64,000 bases of DNA from Gracilibacillus kekensis (GTDB lineage Bacteria > Bacillota > Bacilli > Bacillales > Amphibacillaceae), in assembly GCF_900143085.1 (NCBI RefSeq), contig NZ_FRCZ01000005.1:62001-126000 (forward strand). Direction: 5' to 3'. Of the stretch, positions 16,405-25,410 are shown piece after piece (position 1 is the first letter of the stretch; every line of letters starts with the position of its first letter). The notes under the pieces were generated by a model. The model searched no databases, had not been told where the DNA came from, and saw only the letters and a program-made list of their open reading frames with translations. The position numbers and the translations under genes are program-made.

Positions 16405-18169
16405 TAAAATATTATTTAAGAATATGGTACTATTTCTTTTCCCTTTATTAATTCCTGTCTTTATTTTAGGATCTTTTGCTATCATCATAACAGATAAATA
16501 TATGAAGGAATCTATTACAAATAACAATTTAAATACCCTTCAACAGCTCGAACAACAAACGAATATCGTTTTGAATGAAATGCATCTATTGCATTTAGAT
16601 TATAATTGGAATCCACAAATCATTTTATCACTTCAAAATATTCTTGATTCTGATTATTTAACCCTTGAACAAAAAAGAAATTTGGAATACGGAAGAGGAA
16701 CATTACGCAGGAAAGATATTGCAACCGATTATATCCATTCCATTTATGTATATTATATGAATGATAAAAACCGTGTACTTACTTCCAGTTCTGGTGTAAG
16801 AGACATTGATACGATGTATGATCAAGACTGGTATAAAGAATTCAATACTAATTCGACAAATGAAGAGCTTTGGATTGAAACAAGAGAAATTGCTCCATAT
16901 GAATTTGTTAAGCCAGTTCCAGTAATTACAATTTATAAAAATGTATTTAAAACAAACGCTTCAAATGCTGAAGGATTGATCGTCTTAAATATCAGTCAGG
17001 ACTTTTTCAAAAATTTAATTAGTGAACTTAATCATTACCATAACCAAAGTATTTTTGTGGTAGATGAAAATAATAATAAATTATATGGTAATGCTGCTAG
17101 CGATGACATAGAGTTCAACGATTTATCTCCAACAAACGAACAAGACACATATGAATTAACTATCAATAACAAAAATTATATCGTCAATCAGCTCCATTCC
17201 ACAGAACATCATTTAAAATATTACTCAGTAACTGAAAAAAACATTATTTATTTTTTACCAAATCAGTTACGTTTACTTACTCTTGCGTTCGTAGTTCTTT
17301 CACTTATTTTGGGAGCAGCTACGATTTACTATTTATCAAGGAAAAACGCGCGACATGTCAGTGATATTATAAAAATTCTAAACACTACTAATCAAAATGA
17401 GAAGGAATTAATTAGAAATGTGTCCTTCAAAGACAATGAGTATCAAATGATTGTTAGACGAATCCTTAAAAATTATATTGCGCAAAACAATCTGGAAAAA
17501 GAACTTAATAATAAGCAGTATCAACTGCAATCTGCGGAGTTACTGGCACTGCAAAATCAAATCAACCCGCACTTTCTGTCTAACACACTAGCTATCATCT
17601 ATTGGAGAGCAATGGCACTTACAGGAAAACCAAATAAAGTAACCAAAATGTTAGAGACCTTAACAGATATACTTAATTTTTCTTTAAGAATCAAACATCA
17701 TACCGTTACTTTAGAGGAAGAAATTGAAAACACCAAAAATTACCTCGAAATCCTAGCAATTAGATCTGATAAATATTTCGATGTGGAATGGGATTATTCA
17801 CCTGACCTTAAACAGATAGAAGTGTTAAAGTTTCTCCTGCAACCCATTATTGAAAATAGCTTGCAACATGGTTTTGATTATGAGAGTGATACCGACTGTC
17901 TACACTTAAGAATCAAAATAAGATTAGATCATGACATAATTAGGTTTACTGTTATTGATAACGGACAAGGAATCGATCCTGCAAGGCTGCATGATCTTCA
18001 AAATATCATCAATAAAACAGGGTACACAACCGATCATATTGGATTAACAAATATTCAAAAAAGGTTATCACTAATTTATAACAACGATTATAAGTTTATC
18101 ATTAGAAGTAAAAAAAGTTGGGGAACGATTATAATTATCGAGCATCCGATTCACTCTACAATAAAATGA
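16397..18169 (+). CDS. YesM-type sensor histidine kinase
   Basis: 590 residues: a membrane segment near 11-33, an extracellular sensor domain of about 250 residues, a second membrane segment near 290-312, a linker, the His_kinase segment with the phosphorylated His in NQINPHFLSNTL, and an ATPase domain with PIIENSLQHGF (N box), DNGQGI and GLTNIQKRL. It probably senses extracellular sugar together with the binding protein and phosphorylates the overlapping YesN-type regulator. Confidence 0.92.
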   Translation: MNNKILFKNMVLFLFPLLIPVFILGSFAIIITDKYMKESITNNNLNTLQQLEQQTNIVLNEMHLLHLDYNWNPQIILSLQNILDSDYLTLEQKRNLEYGRGTLRRKDIATDYIHSIYVYYMNDKNRVLTSSSGVRDIDTMYDQDWYKEFNTNSTNEELWIETREIAPYEFVKPVPVITIYKNVFKTNASNAEGLIVLNISQDFFKNLISELNHYHNQSIFVVDENNNKLYGNAASDDIEFNDLSPTNEQDTYELTINNKNYIVNQLHSTEHHLKYYSVTEKNIIYFLPNQLRLLTLAFVVLSLILGAATIYYLSRKNARHVSDIIKILNTTNQNEKELIRNVSFKDNEYQMIVRRILKNYIAQNNLEKELNNKQYQLQSAELLALQNQINPHFLSNTLAIIYWRAMALTGKPNKVTKMLETLTDILNFSLRIKHHTVTLEEEIENTKNYLEILAIRSDKYFDVEWDYSPDLKQIEVLKFLLQPIIENSLQHGFDYESDTDCLHLRIKIRLDHDIIRFTVIDNGQGIDPARLHDLQNIINKTGYTTDHIGLTNIQKRLSLIYNNDYKFIIRSKKSWGTIIIIEHPIHSTIK

Positions 18170-18193
18170 AACATTCATTAAAAAACTAAGAAA

Positions 18194-18217
18194 ACCGGAA
18201 ACTCATCCGGTCCTTTT
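18194..18217 (+). terminator. Terminator of the two-component operon
   Basis: Arms ACCGGA (18194-18199) and TCCGGT (18206-18211) followed by CCTTTT. The same stretch continues into sequence shared with 54873-54917, so the terminator seems to be part of the dispersed repeat family. Confidence 0.6.
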
Positions 18218-18259
18218 AGTAGTAATTTTGGAATGAATATTAGATTTAACACCCTCTCT

Positions 18260-18304
18260 GGCTTATCCACTTCCACTCATGCGGGAAGTGGACAGCCACA
18301 GCGC
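18260..18304. repeat. Dispersed structured repeat, truncated copy B
   Basis: Only the outer arms remain (CCACTTCC and GGAAGTGG with GACAGCC); the inner hairpin of copies A and C is missing. Flanks on both sides match the flanks of copy C at 55 kb, indicating an internal deletion of a longer element. Confidence 0.65.
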
Positions 18305-18394
18305 TGGTTCCTGTAAACTTTATTTCAAGATGACTACTCTGATCACAAATGCGTTGATACCGTGGGTTAAATTATATGCTTTCTTTCCTTATTG

Positions 18395-18437
18395 AAAAGT
18401 CCCGGGTCAAACATCATTGTTCCACACGGGGCTTTTT
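18395..18437 (+). terminator. Terminator-like hairpin upstream of the ROK gene
   Basis: Arms AAAAGTCCCG (18395-18404) and CGGGGCTTTT (18427-18436), one G-U pair, with a T run in the right arm. With no gene just upstream it may mark the end of a lost transcript or shield the ROK promoter. Confidence 0.5.
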
Positions 18438-18503
18438 GCAACTATCGTATATAAGGATTATTGTTATCTAATTAACCACTATCTTTTTCTTATCTTTATT
18501 TGT

Positions 18504-18509
18504 TATAAT
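18504..18509 (+). promoter_or_regulatory. Extended -10 element of the ROK repressor gene
   Basis: TATAAT at 18504-18509 is preceded by TG at 18501-18502 (TGTTATAAT), an extended -10. The -35 region is weak. Transcription would start near 18517, upstream of the operator 18537-18553. Confidence 0.6.
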
Positions 18510-18536
18510 TTATATTAAGATAATCATTAATTTTAG

Positions 18537-18553
18537 TTTGTTTTCCAAACAAA
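18537..18553. promoter_or_regulatory. XylR-type operator in front of the ROK repressor gene
   Basis: TTTGT (18537-18541), 7-bp centre, ACAAA (18549-18553), within the wider match TTTAG-TTTGT and ACAAATATA. It lies about 20 bp downstream of the predicted transcription start and 20 bp before the start codon, a position suited to autorepression. Confidence 0.72.
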
Positions 18554-18573
18554 TATATACATGGAGGTTACAA

Positions 18574-19752
18574 ATGCATACTGGGGATGGAGCTTACATA
18601 AAGAAATTAAATCGCAGCTATATATTAACAGAAATCTTTGAGCATCATAAAATTTCAAGAGCAAGCCTTTCTAAAGTGACAGGCCTAAATAAAGCAACAA
18701 TATCTGTACAAGTACATGACCTGCTTGAAGAGGATTTAATATACGAAACACAAGAAGAACACTATTCTGTCGGGAGAAGACCGATTCTATTATCTATTAA
18801 TGAAAAAGCCGCTTATTTTTTAGGTATTGATCTTGATCATGAACATATTCTTTTTAATATTACTGACTTAAAAGGAAATACTGTGAAATATGAAAAATTC
18901 GATCTTCACACAGATGTTTATGAGGAAATAATTGTATTAATGGCAGAACAAATAAAGAAGTACCAACAAGAGTTTGATTCAGCCAAGTACGGACTGGTTC
19001 AAACTGTGATCGCTATCCATGGTACAGTATCCACTGACAATAAGATTCACTTCATTCCACGCAGTCAATGGAGAGATAAAGATATATTAACAGATCTTGA
19101 AAAACTGCAAATTGAAAATATTACAATAGAAAATAACGCTAATTTATCTGCATATGCCGAACGAATCTTTCAGTACCATAAAAGTGAAAACTTATTAAAT
19201 ATTAACTTTTCATCTGGTATTGGGTCAGGAATTATAATTAATGGTGAGTTGCACAAAGGTTATCATGGTCATGCTGGGGAAATGGGACATATGATCATTT
19301 ATCCAAAAGGAAAACCTTGTCGCTGTGGCAATGAAGGTTGTTGGGAGCGATATGCATCTGAACCCACATTTTTTGAAAATGCGAATAAACTTTTAAACAA
19401 GAAAATACAAACACATACTGACATCAAAAGATTATTAAATGAACAAAATGAAGATGTCATTAATGCATTAAACATTTGGATCGCTGATTTAGCAATTGGA
19501 TTAAACAATGTAATCAATTTATACAACCCGGAGATGATTGTATTAAATAGTCCTATTTTAAAAATTTATCCTCATTCACTAGAAGAGATCAAAAAACATC
19601 TTATATCTTCTGTTTCGCAGTACCGTGATATTGTAATCTCAGGATTAGGTGCAAAGGCAAGTGTAGTAGGTGCATGTGCAATGGGAATTCAGCAATTTCT
19701 GGATCTGCCACGTCTAACGTTGTCAGAAACAAATAATTCGATTTCTCATTAA
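18574..19752 (+). CDS. ROK-family repressor, XylR-like
   Basis: 392 residues from ATG 18574, set by GGAGG 6 bases upstream; an in-frame TTG at 18538 lies inside the operator and lacks a ribosome site. The N-terminal winged helix-turn-helix (RASLSKVTGLNKATISVQVHDL) is followed by a ROK sugar-sensing domain with GRRPILLSIN, the zinc motif CRCGNEGCWERYAS and GEMGHM. It closely resembles B. subtilis XylR in layout. The operator type in its own promoter, the uxaC promoter and the Lar promoter suggests it represses all three, with the inducer probably a glucuronate-pathway metabolite rather than xylose. Confidence 0.88.
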   Translation: MHTGDGAYIKKLNRSYILTEIFEHHKISRASLSKVTGLNKATISVQVHDLLEEDLIYETQEEHYSVGRRPILLSINEKAAYFLGIDLDHEHILFNITDLKGNTVKYEKFDLHTDVYEEIIVLMAEQIKKYQQEFDSAKYGLVQTVIAIHGTVSTDNKIHFIPRSQWRDKDILTDLEKLQIENITIENNANLSAYAERIFQYHKSENLLNINFSSGIGSGIIINGELHKGYHGHAGEMGHMIIYPKGKPCRCGNEGCWERYASEPTFFENANKLLNKKIQTHTDIKRLLNEQNEDVINALNIWIADLAIGLNNVINLYNPEMIVLNSPILKIYPHSLEEIKKHLISSVSQYRDIVISGLGAKASVVGACAMGIQQFLDLPRLTLSETNNSISH

Positions 19753-19823
19753 TTTTTATTTTTCAAATCTTTTCATCATGTTGGCATCATAAACATATAC
19801 AGACAAAAAGTTCTTCTCATAGG

Positions 19824-19858
19824 AAAATCCAAACGATTCAATTGATCGTTTGGATTTT
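19824..19858. terminator. Bidirectional terminator between the ROK gene and gnd
   Basis: Perfect 14-bp arms AAAATCCAAACGAT (19824-19837) and its complement (19845-19858), with A and T runs at the base. It serves the ROK gene and, read on the minus strand, uxaC-gnd. The same 14-mer builds the terminator at 59322-59352. Confidence 0.85.
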
Positions 19859-19971
19859 CTTACTTATTAAGATCAAATTACGCATTTAATTATCAAGTGT
19901 TTTTAGAGATTATACGTACATAACAATATTAAATTCATCACCTAGCGTTGAATTTCAACAAATACATATCG

Positions 19972-21381
19972 TTATTTCATCCACTCAGTATGGAAAGTAC
20001 CCTCTTTATCTTTTCGCTGATACGTATGTGCACCAAAATAATCACGTTGAGCCTGGATTAAGTTGGCAGGCAGATTTTCAGACCGATAACTGTCATAATA
20101 GGCAATCGCACTTGCAAATGTTGGAACAGCAATACCATTAGCAATCGCTACAGACACTACTTCTCGAAGGGACGATTGGTATCCTTCTACAATCTCCTTG
20201 AAATAAGGATCTAGCATTAAGTTGGCTAAAGTTGGTTCACGATCATATGCATCCTTAATCTTTTGCAAAAAGTGTGCTCGAATAATACATCCGCCACGCC
20301 AGATCATTGCAATTTCACCATAATTCAAATTCCAATCATTTTCATCTGATGCCTGTCGCATTTGGGCAAATCCTTGTGCATAAGAAGTGATTTTACTCAT
20401 GAATAATGCCTTGCGAACAGATTCAATTAATGCTTTTTTATCTCCATCAAATTTTACAGTTGGACCATTCAATTGTTTACTAGCTGCGACACGTTCTTCT
20501 TTTAAAGCAGAAATAAAGCGTGCAAACACAGACTCCGTGATTAATGGTAAAGGGACACCGAGATCAAGCGCATTTTTACTTGTCCATTTTCCTGTTCCTT
20601 TCTGCCCTGCTGTATCTAGAATAACATCAACAAGTGGTTGACTTGTTTCTTCGTCCTTTTTCGTAAAAATATCAGCAGTAATCTCAATTAAATAGCTGTC
20701 CAATTCCCCTTTATTCCAATCAGTAAATACATCATGTAATTCTTCTGTTGTCAGTCCACCAATATGCTTCAAAATATAATAGGCTTCAGCAATTAATTGC
20801 ATATCTCCATACTCAATGCCATTATGAACCATTTTGACATAGTGTCCTGCACCATTTGGCCCGATATATGTAACACATGGTGCACCGTCAACTTTAGCAG
20901 AAATAGCTTCTAAAATTGGCGCCACTAAATCATATGCTTCTTTTTGTCCACCAGGCATGATCGAAGGACCCTTTAATGCTCCTTCTTCACCACCAGAAAC
21001 ACCTGTTCCAATGAAGTGAATGCCAGTTTCATCTAATTCTTTGTTACGACGGATTGTATCTGTAAATAACGTATTACCACCATCAATTAGAATATCACCT
21101 TCAGCTAAATGGGGTTTCAGCGATTCTATTGTGGCATCGGTCGCTGGTCCCGCCTTAACCATTAACAAAATTTTTCTTGGTTTTTCTAAAGATGCTACAA
21201 ATTCTTCAATTGTTTTAGCGCCTGTGAAATTTTTACCTTGTGCTTCATCTGCAAGAAAAGCCTCTGTCTTTTCATACGAACGATTAAATACTGCCACAGA
21301 ATAACCACGACTTTCGATATTCATGGCAAGATTTTTACCCATAACTGCTAATCCAATCACACCAACTTGTTGTTTTTTCAT
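19972..21381 (-). CDS. gnd: 6-phosphogluconate dehydrogenase, decarboxylating
   Basis: 469 residues, the full length of the bacterial enzyme. The N-terminal Rossmann motif [17 protein letters not shown], the substrate-binding segment [19 protein letters not shown] and the catalytic Lys/His region [20 protein letters not shown] are all present. It oxidises 6-phosphogluconate to ribulose 5-phosphate and CO2. Its place 15 bp downstream of uxaC is unusual and fits a pathway in which glucuronate carbon enters through 6-phosphogluconate; it may be a second copy beside a housekeeping gene elsewhere. Confidence 0.95.
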   Translation of the reverse strand: MKKQQVGVIGLAVMGKNLAMNIESRGYSVAVFNRSYEKTEAFLADEAQGKNFTGAKTIEEFVASLEKPRKILLMVKAGPATDATIESLKPHLAEGDILIDGGNTLFTDTIRRNKELDETGIHFIGTGVSGGEEGALKGPSIMPGGQKEAYDLVAPILEAISAKVDGAPCVTYIGPNGAGHYVKMVHNGIEYGDMQLIAEAYYILKHIGGLTTEELHDVFTDWNKGELDSYLIEITADIFTKKDEETSQPLVDVILDTAGQKGTGKWTSKNALDLGVPLPLITESVFARFISALKEERVAASKQLNGPTVKFDGDKKALIESVRKALFMSKITSYAQGFAQMRQASDENDWNLNYGEIAMIWRGGCIIRAHFLQKIKDAYDREPTLANLMLDPYFKEIVEGYQSSLREVVSVAIANGIAVPTFASAIAYYDSYRSENLPANLIQAQRDYFGAHTYQRKDKEGTFHTEWMK

Positions 21382-21396
21382 TTATTTCACCCTCGA

Positions 21397-22794
21397 TTAT
21401 AGATTAAAATATCTTTTGGCATTGTTATAACAAATATCTGCGACATATTGTTTTAATAAAGTAATATCATTTGGTACTTTGCCTTCTTCTAACCACGTGC
21501 CAATTACATTACATAAAATACGGCGGAAGTATTCATGTCGCGAGAATGATAAGAAACTTCTCGAATCTGTTAACATACCAACGAAATGACGAATCAAGCC
21601 AAAATTGGCAAGAGTTTTCATTTGGTATTCCATTCCATCAATATGGTCATTAAACCACCAGGCAGTACCGAATTGAATTTTACCAGGTATTTCTGCGTTT
21701 TGGAAATTCCCAGCTGTGGCAGCTAAAACTTCGTTATCACGTGAGTTTAACGTATAAAGAATCGTTTTTGGTAATTTGTCCTGTTGGTCTAACGAATCTA
21801 ATAATTTATTCAGTGGTTCAGCTAATAATTTGTCACCCAACGAATCAAAACCTGCATCTGGTCCAACTTGATTAAACATTCTCGTGTTATTATTTCGCTG
21901 AGGTCCAATGTGTAATTGCATCGCCCATCCTTTTTCTGCATACCACTCACCAAGTTGAATCAGTGTAAAAGTCTTAAATTGATCGATTTCTTTACTTGTT
22001 AACGATTGGTTATTCAGACGTTTCTTAAAAATAGAAGCTATATCTTGTTTTGACGCTGCTTGATAAAACATCACATTGATCCCATGATCAGAACTGCGGC
22101 ATCCTACCTCATCAAAAAAGTTAACACGTTTTTCCAGCGCTAGTAAGAAGTCTTCATAAGTCTCAATGTTCATGTTAATGACACTTGCTAATTTCTCTAC
22201 CCAATCAATAAATCCTTGCTTTTCAATTGCTAAACCATTATCAGGTCGAAATGATGGCGACACTTTCGTTGAATAACCCTCTTTTTTTAGTTTAATATGA
22301 TAAGCTAAATCATCGGTAGGATCATCGGTTGTTCCTACTAGTTCAACCTTATCCTTTGCTAAAATCGATCGAACGGATAATTCGGGTGATTGTAATTTTT
22401 GATTGGCTTGTTCCCAAATCGACTCTGCTGATTGTTCATTCAGCAATTCATCAATATCAAAGTACCGTAATAGTTCCAGATGTGTCCAATGGTATAAAGG
22501 GTTACCAAACGTATTTGGCACGGTTTTTGCCCATGCTTTGAATTTATCAAAGTCACTTCCATTACCGGTAATTAAATCTTCTTTAATACCATTCGCTCTC
22601 ATTGCCCGCCATTTGTAGTGATCACCAGATAACCAAATATCATAAATGTTTTTATAATTTTTATCATCATATATCTCATTTTGCTGGAGGTGGTTGTGGT
22701 AATCAATAATAGGTAAGTCTTTAGCCGTTTCATGATACAAACGTTTTGCAGTTTCGTTATACAATAAAAAATCTTCTGTAATAAATGTTTTCAT
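21397..22794 (-). CDS. uxaC: Glucuronate isomerase (uronate isomerase)
   Basis: 465 residues with the family pattern: metal motif IIDYHNHLQQNEI near the N-terminus, DIWLSGDHYKWRAMRANG, and the C-terminal ARGININE/Asp active-site segment GMLTDSRSFLSFSRHEYFRRI. It converts D-glucuronate to D-fructuronate (and galacturonate to tagaturonate). It is the first gene of a two-gene operon with gnd; promoter and XylR-type operator lie immediately upstream. The usual next enzymes UxuA and KdgK/KdgA are not in the window. Confidence 0.95.
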   Translation of the reverse strand: MKTFITEDFLLYNETAKRLYHETAKDLPIIDYHNHLQQNEIYDDKNYKNIYDIWLSGDHYKWRAMRANGIKEDLITGNGSDFDKFKAWAKTVPNTFGNPLYHWTHLELLRYFDIDELLNEQSAESIWEQANQKLQSPELSVRSILAKDKVELVGTTDDPTDDLAYHIKLKKEGYSTKVSPSFRPDNGLAIEKQGFIDWVEKLASVINMNIETYEDFLLALEKRVNFFDEVGCRSSDHGINVMFYQAASKQDIASIFKKRLNNQSLTSKEIDQFKTFTLIQLGEWYAEKGWAMQLHIGPQRNNNTRMFNQVGPDAGFDSLGDKLLAEPLNKLLDSLDQQDKLPKTILYTLNSRDNEVLAATAGNFQNAEIPGKIQFGTAWWFNDHIDGMEYQMKTLANFGLIRHFVGMLTDSRSFLSFSRHEYFRRILCNVIGTWLEEGKVPNDITLLKQYVADICYNNAKRYFNL

Positions 22795-22815
22795 TTTTTC
22801 GCCCCTCTCCTTTAG

Positions 22816-22832
22816 TTTGTTTGGTAAACAAA
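22816..22832. promoter_or_regulatory. XylR-type operator of uxaC-gnd
   Basis: TTTGT (22816-22820), 7-bp centre TTGGTAA, ACAAA (22828-22832), extended by AG on one side and TT on the other. Relative to the predicted start near 22837 it covers about +5 to +21, where a bound repressor would block promoter escape. Confidence 0.75.
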
Positions 22833-22843
22833 TTTATAATTAC

Positions 22844-22872
22844 ACTATAATCTTATTTCTTCATGATTTCAA
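22844..22872 (-). promoter_or_regulatory. Sigma-A type promoter of uxaC-gnd
   Basis: Minus-strand -35 TTGAAA (22867-22872) and -10 TATAGT (22844-22849), each one mismatch from consensus, with a 17-bp spacer. Confidence 0.72.
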
Positions 22873-23084
22873 GTTTTCTCCTTATGATTCGGTTGAAACA
22901 CTATTAACACCACCGAACTATGGATTGTTTTTTTAATCGCATTTTCATTAAATATTACATTTTGGTTAATATAATGAATGAGTTTGGAATTCTACAAAAA
23001 ATTACATTTTTCAATGGTGTTATTTAATTTATCCATTAAATGACCGATATAATTAATATCCTATTATTATTGTAATAAATTGAG

Positions 23085-23096
23085 TGCTCATGAGCA
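23085..23096. promoter_or_regulatory. 12-bp palindrome upstream of the TetR gene
   Basis: TGCTCATGAGCA is fully self-complementary, flanked by TGAG and TTGA. It is 140 bp upstream of the TetR gene start and could be that regulator's operator; there is no adjoining promoter that I can support. Confidence 0.3.
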
Positions 23097-23236
23097 TTGA
23101 CTGAAAGTGCTTAACATTATCACAAACTTTACTTAACATCTTGTATATTTTAATTGTTCCACTTTCGACATCCTTTCATTCCAAGAGATTTTTCCTTCCA
23201 TAAACGTATATAAAAATAATTTAAAGGAGCAAAAAA

Positions 23237-23839
23237 GTGCCTAAAGAAACTTTTTTTAATTTACCTACTGAAAAAAAACAGAAATTAATCGATGCTTTAA
23301 AAAGAGAATTTTCAAATACTTCCCTAGCTGATGCCTCTATTGCTAACATTATTAATTATGCTCAAATTCCAAGAGGTAGCTTTTATCAATACTTTAAAAA
23401 TAAAGATGACGCATTCTTCTATTTATTTGATAAGCAAACAAACCATGCAATGGAACAATTTATTTGGATCCTTCAAAAGCATGATGGTAATTTATTCGAT
23501 ACAGCTACTGCCTTCTATCAACTAATTATCGAAGAACGTGAGAATTTTACATTCTTTAAGAACGCTTTATTAAATATGAATTATAAAATTGAGGAATCAT
23601 TGACTGGCATCTTTGCCAGTAGAGATAGAATGGATCACTTTAAGAATATCTACCACAAAATAAACTGGTCACTTCTCACCATTCAGTCAGAAGAAGAACT
23701 TTTTCAACTGATGAAAATGATTTCTGCTGTCACCTTTCATAATATTGTTGAAAAATTTTCAAAAGATCTACCTATTGATGTTTCCATTCGTAATTATAAT
23801 GGGCAGTTAACTTTGATTAGAAATGGTGTTGGCAGTTGA
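23237..23839 (+). CDS. TetR/AcrR family transcriptional regulator
   Basis: 200 residues, GTG start at 23237 with AAAGGAG 7 bases upstream. The N-terminal helix-turn-helix reads ASIANIINYAQIPRGSFYQYFKNKDDAFFYLF, a clear TetR signature; the C-terminal part is ligand-binding and not conserved enough to name. It stands alone: no co-directional partner follows before its terminator, and the divergent neighbour is uxaC. Target unknown. Confidence 0.88.
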   Translation: MPKETFFNLPTEKKQKLIDALKREFSNTSLADASIANIINYAQIPRGSFYQYFKNKDDAFFYLFDKQTNHAMEQFIWILQKHDGNLFDTATAFYQLIIEERENFTFFKNALLNMNYKIEESLTGIFASRDRMDHFKNIYHKINWSLLTIQSEEELFQLMKMISAVTFHNIVEKFSKDLPIDVSIRNYNGQLTLIRNGVGS

Positions 23840-23866
23840 ATTGTCACTACACAAAACTTTTTTTAT

Positions 23867-23895
23867 AGTCATCACTAAAAAAAATAGTGATGGCT
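23867..23895 (+). terminator. Terminator of the TetR gene
   Basis: Arms AGTCATCACTA (23867-23877) and TAGTGATGGCT (23885-23895), one G-U pair, followed by TTTTGATTTT. Confidence 0.75.
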
Positions 23896-24071
23896 TTTGA
23901 TTTTATTACAATATAATCCCCCCTCTTCAAGATTTAAGAGTAAACTTTAGAAGCTAACCATTGACACGTTTAGGTGAGCATATCAGTACTTTTGTTTGAA
24001 ATCTTCTTTGATCATAAATCTTTCATTTCCTTCATATGATGAAATAGTGTCTAAGATCGGAGTGAAGCCAA

Positions 24072-25262
24072 ATGAAAGTAAGCGTTCGAAAAGGTGATTC
24101 CTTTTGGTATTTCAGTCAATTGTTCCAAATCCCACTCCCTCTAATAAAAGCATCCAACCCAGATTTAAACCCTAATCAATTAGCGATTGGACAAGAGGTT
24201 AATATACCTGGTTTTGTCCTCCAAAACTATGTAATTCAGAAGAATGATACACTCTGGCATATTGCACAAAACATGTCATTTGCAGTGGATGCCTTACTAC
24301 TGCTTAATCCCACCATTCAACCTACACAATTACAAATTGGTCAAAAGCTAATACTTCCTCAAAGGGTGACCGACCTTGTACTATCGAATGAAAATAATTA
24401 TTCCTATCAAAAGATGATGTCAGATATTCAACAACTGGTCACTATCTATCCATTTATCCAAACACAAATTATTGGAAAATCCGTACTAGAAAAAGATATT
24501 GTTGAATTACTAATTGGCATTGGGCCCCGCCAAAAACATACAAATGGTTCTTTTCACGCTAACGAATGGATAACAACCCCCGTAATTATGAGATTTATAA
24601 ATGAATATGTATTAGCATTAACAAATAACAACTCCATTCGTGGACTGAATTTGTTACCTTTTTTTGAAAGCAATACGTTTTCTTTAGTTCCGATGGTAAA
24701 CCCTGATGGTGTGGATTTAGTTTTAAATGGGGCAGAAGCTGCTGGGAATTTAAGAGAGTCCGTACTTTCATTAAATGATGGTAGTAATGATTTCTCTAGA
24801 TGGAAAGCAAATATTAACGGAGTGGACCTCAACAATCAATATCCGGCGCTATGGGACACAGAAGCAGCTCGAAAACCTACTTCACCAGGGCCACGTGATT
24901 TTCCGGGTTATCAACCATTAACAGAACCGGAGGCTATTGCAATGGAACAATTAGCACAACAGCGCCCATTTGAAATTTTGAATGCCCTTCATACACAAGG
25001 TGAAGTTATTTTTTGGGGTTTTCAAGGCTTAGAACCACCAGAGTCCCAAACGATAGTAGAGGAATTTAGTCGTGTGAGTGGGTATCAACCCATTCAATAT
25101 GTCGATAGTTTTGCCGGATATAAAGACTGGTATATACAAGAATTTCAAAGACCAGGTTATACGGTAGAGTTAGGTATGGGAGTCAATCCTCTTCCAATTT
25201 CACAGTTCGAAGAGATCTATCAGGAAACACTGGGGATTATGTTAGCAACATTGTACTTATGA
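24072..25262 (+). CDS. LysM-containing M14 carboxypeptidase, probable gamma-D-glutamyl-diamino acid endopeptidase
   Basis: 396 residues: two LysM repeats at about 1-46 and 50-97 (VRKGDSFWYFSQLF, IQKNDTLWHIAQNM) that bind peptidoglycan, then an M14 zinc peptidase domain. Zinc ligands are the HANE motif (HANEW, about 160-163) and His in ALHTQGE; the catalytic Glu is in YTVELGMG. This architecture is that of endopeptidase I of Lysinibacillus and B. subtilis YqgT, which cut between D-Glu and diaminopimelate. There is no signal peptide, as in spore- or mother-cell-acting relatives. It has its own terminator. Confidence 0.87.
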   Translation: MKVSVRKGDSFWYFSQLFQIPLPLIKASNPDLNPNQLAIGQEVNIPGFVLQNYVIQKNDTLWHIAQNMSFAVDALLLLNPTIQPTQLQIGQKLILPQRVTDLVLSNENNYSYQKMMSDIQQLVTIYPFIQTQIIGKSVLEKDIVELLIGIGPRQKHTNGSFHANEWITTPVIMRFINEYVLALTNNNSIRGLNLLPFFESNTFSLVPMVNPDGVDLVLNGAEAAGNLRESVLSLNDGSNDFSRWKANINGVDLNNQYPALWDTEAARKPTSPGPRDFPGYQPLTEPEAIAMEQLAQQRPFEILNALHTQGEVIFWGFQGLEPPESQTIVEEFSRVSGYQPIQYVDSFAGYKDWYIQEFQRPGYTVELGMGVNPLPISQFEEIYQETLGIMLATLYL

Positions 25263-25329
25263 ATTGAGTCGTTCATCAGTAGAAAACAATTGGTTTAAAG
25301 TATTATTATAGGTCTGATAATTCAAGTAA

Positions 25330-25358
25330 GGCATTCGCGTTATCTATTTGCGAATGCC
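25330..25358 (+). terminator. Terminator of the M14 peptidase gene
   Basis: Perfect 9-bp arms GGCATTCGC (25330-25338) and GCGAATGCC (25350-25358) followed by GATTTTCTT. Confidence 0.8.
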
Positions 25359-25410
25359 GATTTTCTTCGTTTCTATACTTGTCTAATGTATAACAAGAGT
25401 ACTTCATTTC

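Larger units (their letters stand above)
18170..18573. other. Intergenic region between the histidine kinase and ROK repressor genes
   Basis: 404 bp with no gene. It contains a terminator (18194-18217), a shortened copy of the dispersed repeat (18260-18304), a second terminator-like hairpin (18395-18437), and the promoter and operator of the ROK gene. The first 45 bp also match 54873-54917 (TCCTTTTAGTAGTAATTTTG). Confidence 0.8.
22795..23236. other. Divergent intergenic region between uxaC and the TetR gene
   Basis: 442 bp without a gene. It contains the uxaC promoter and operator (22816-22872) and a 12-bp palindrome (23085-23096); the rest is AT-rich without recognisable structure. Confidence 0.8.
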
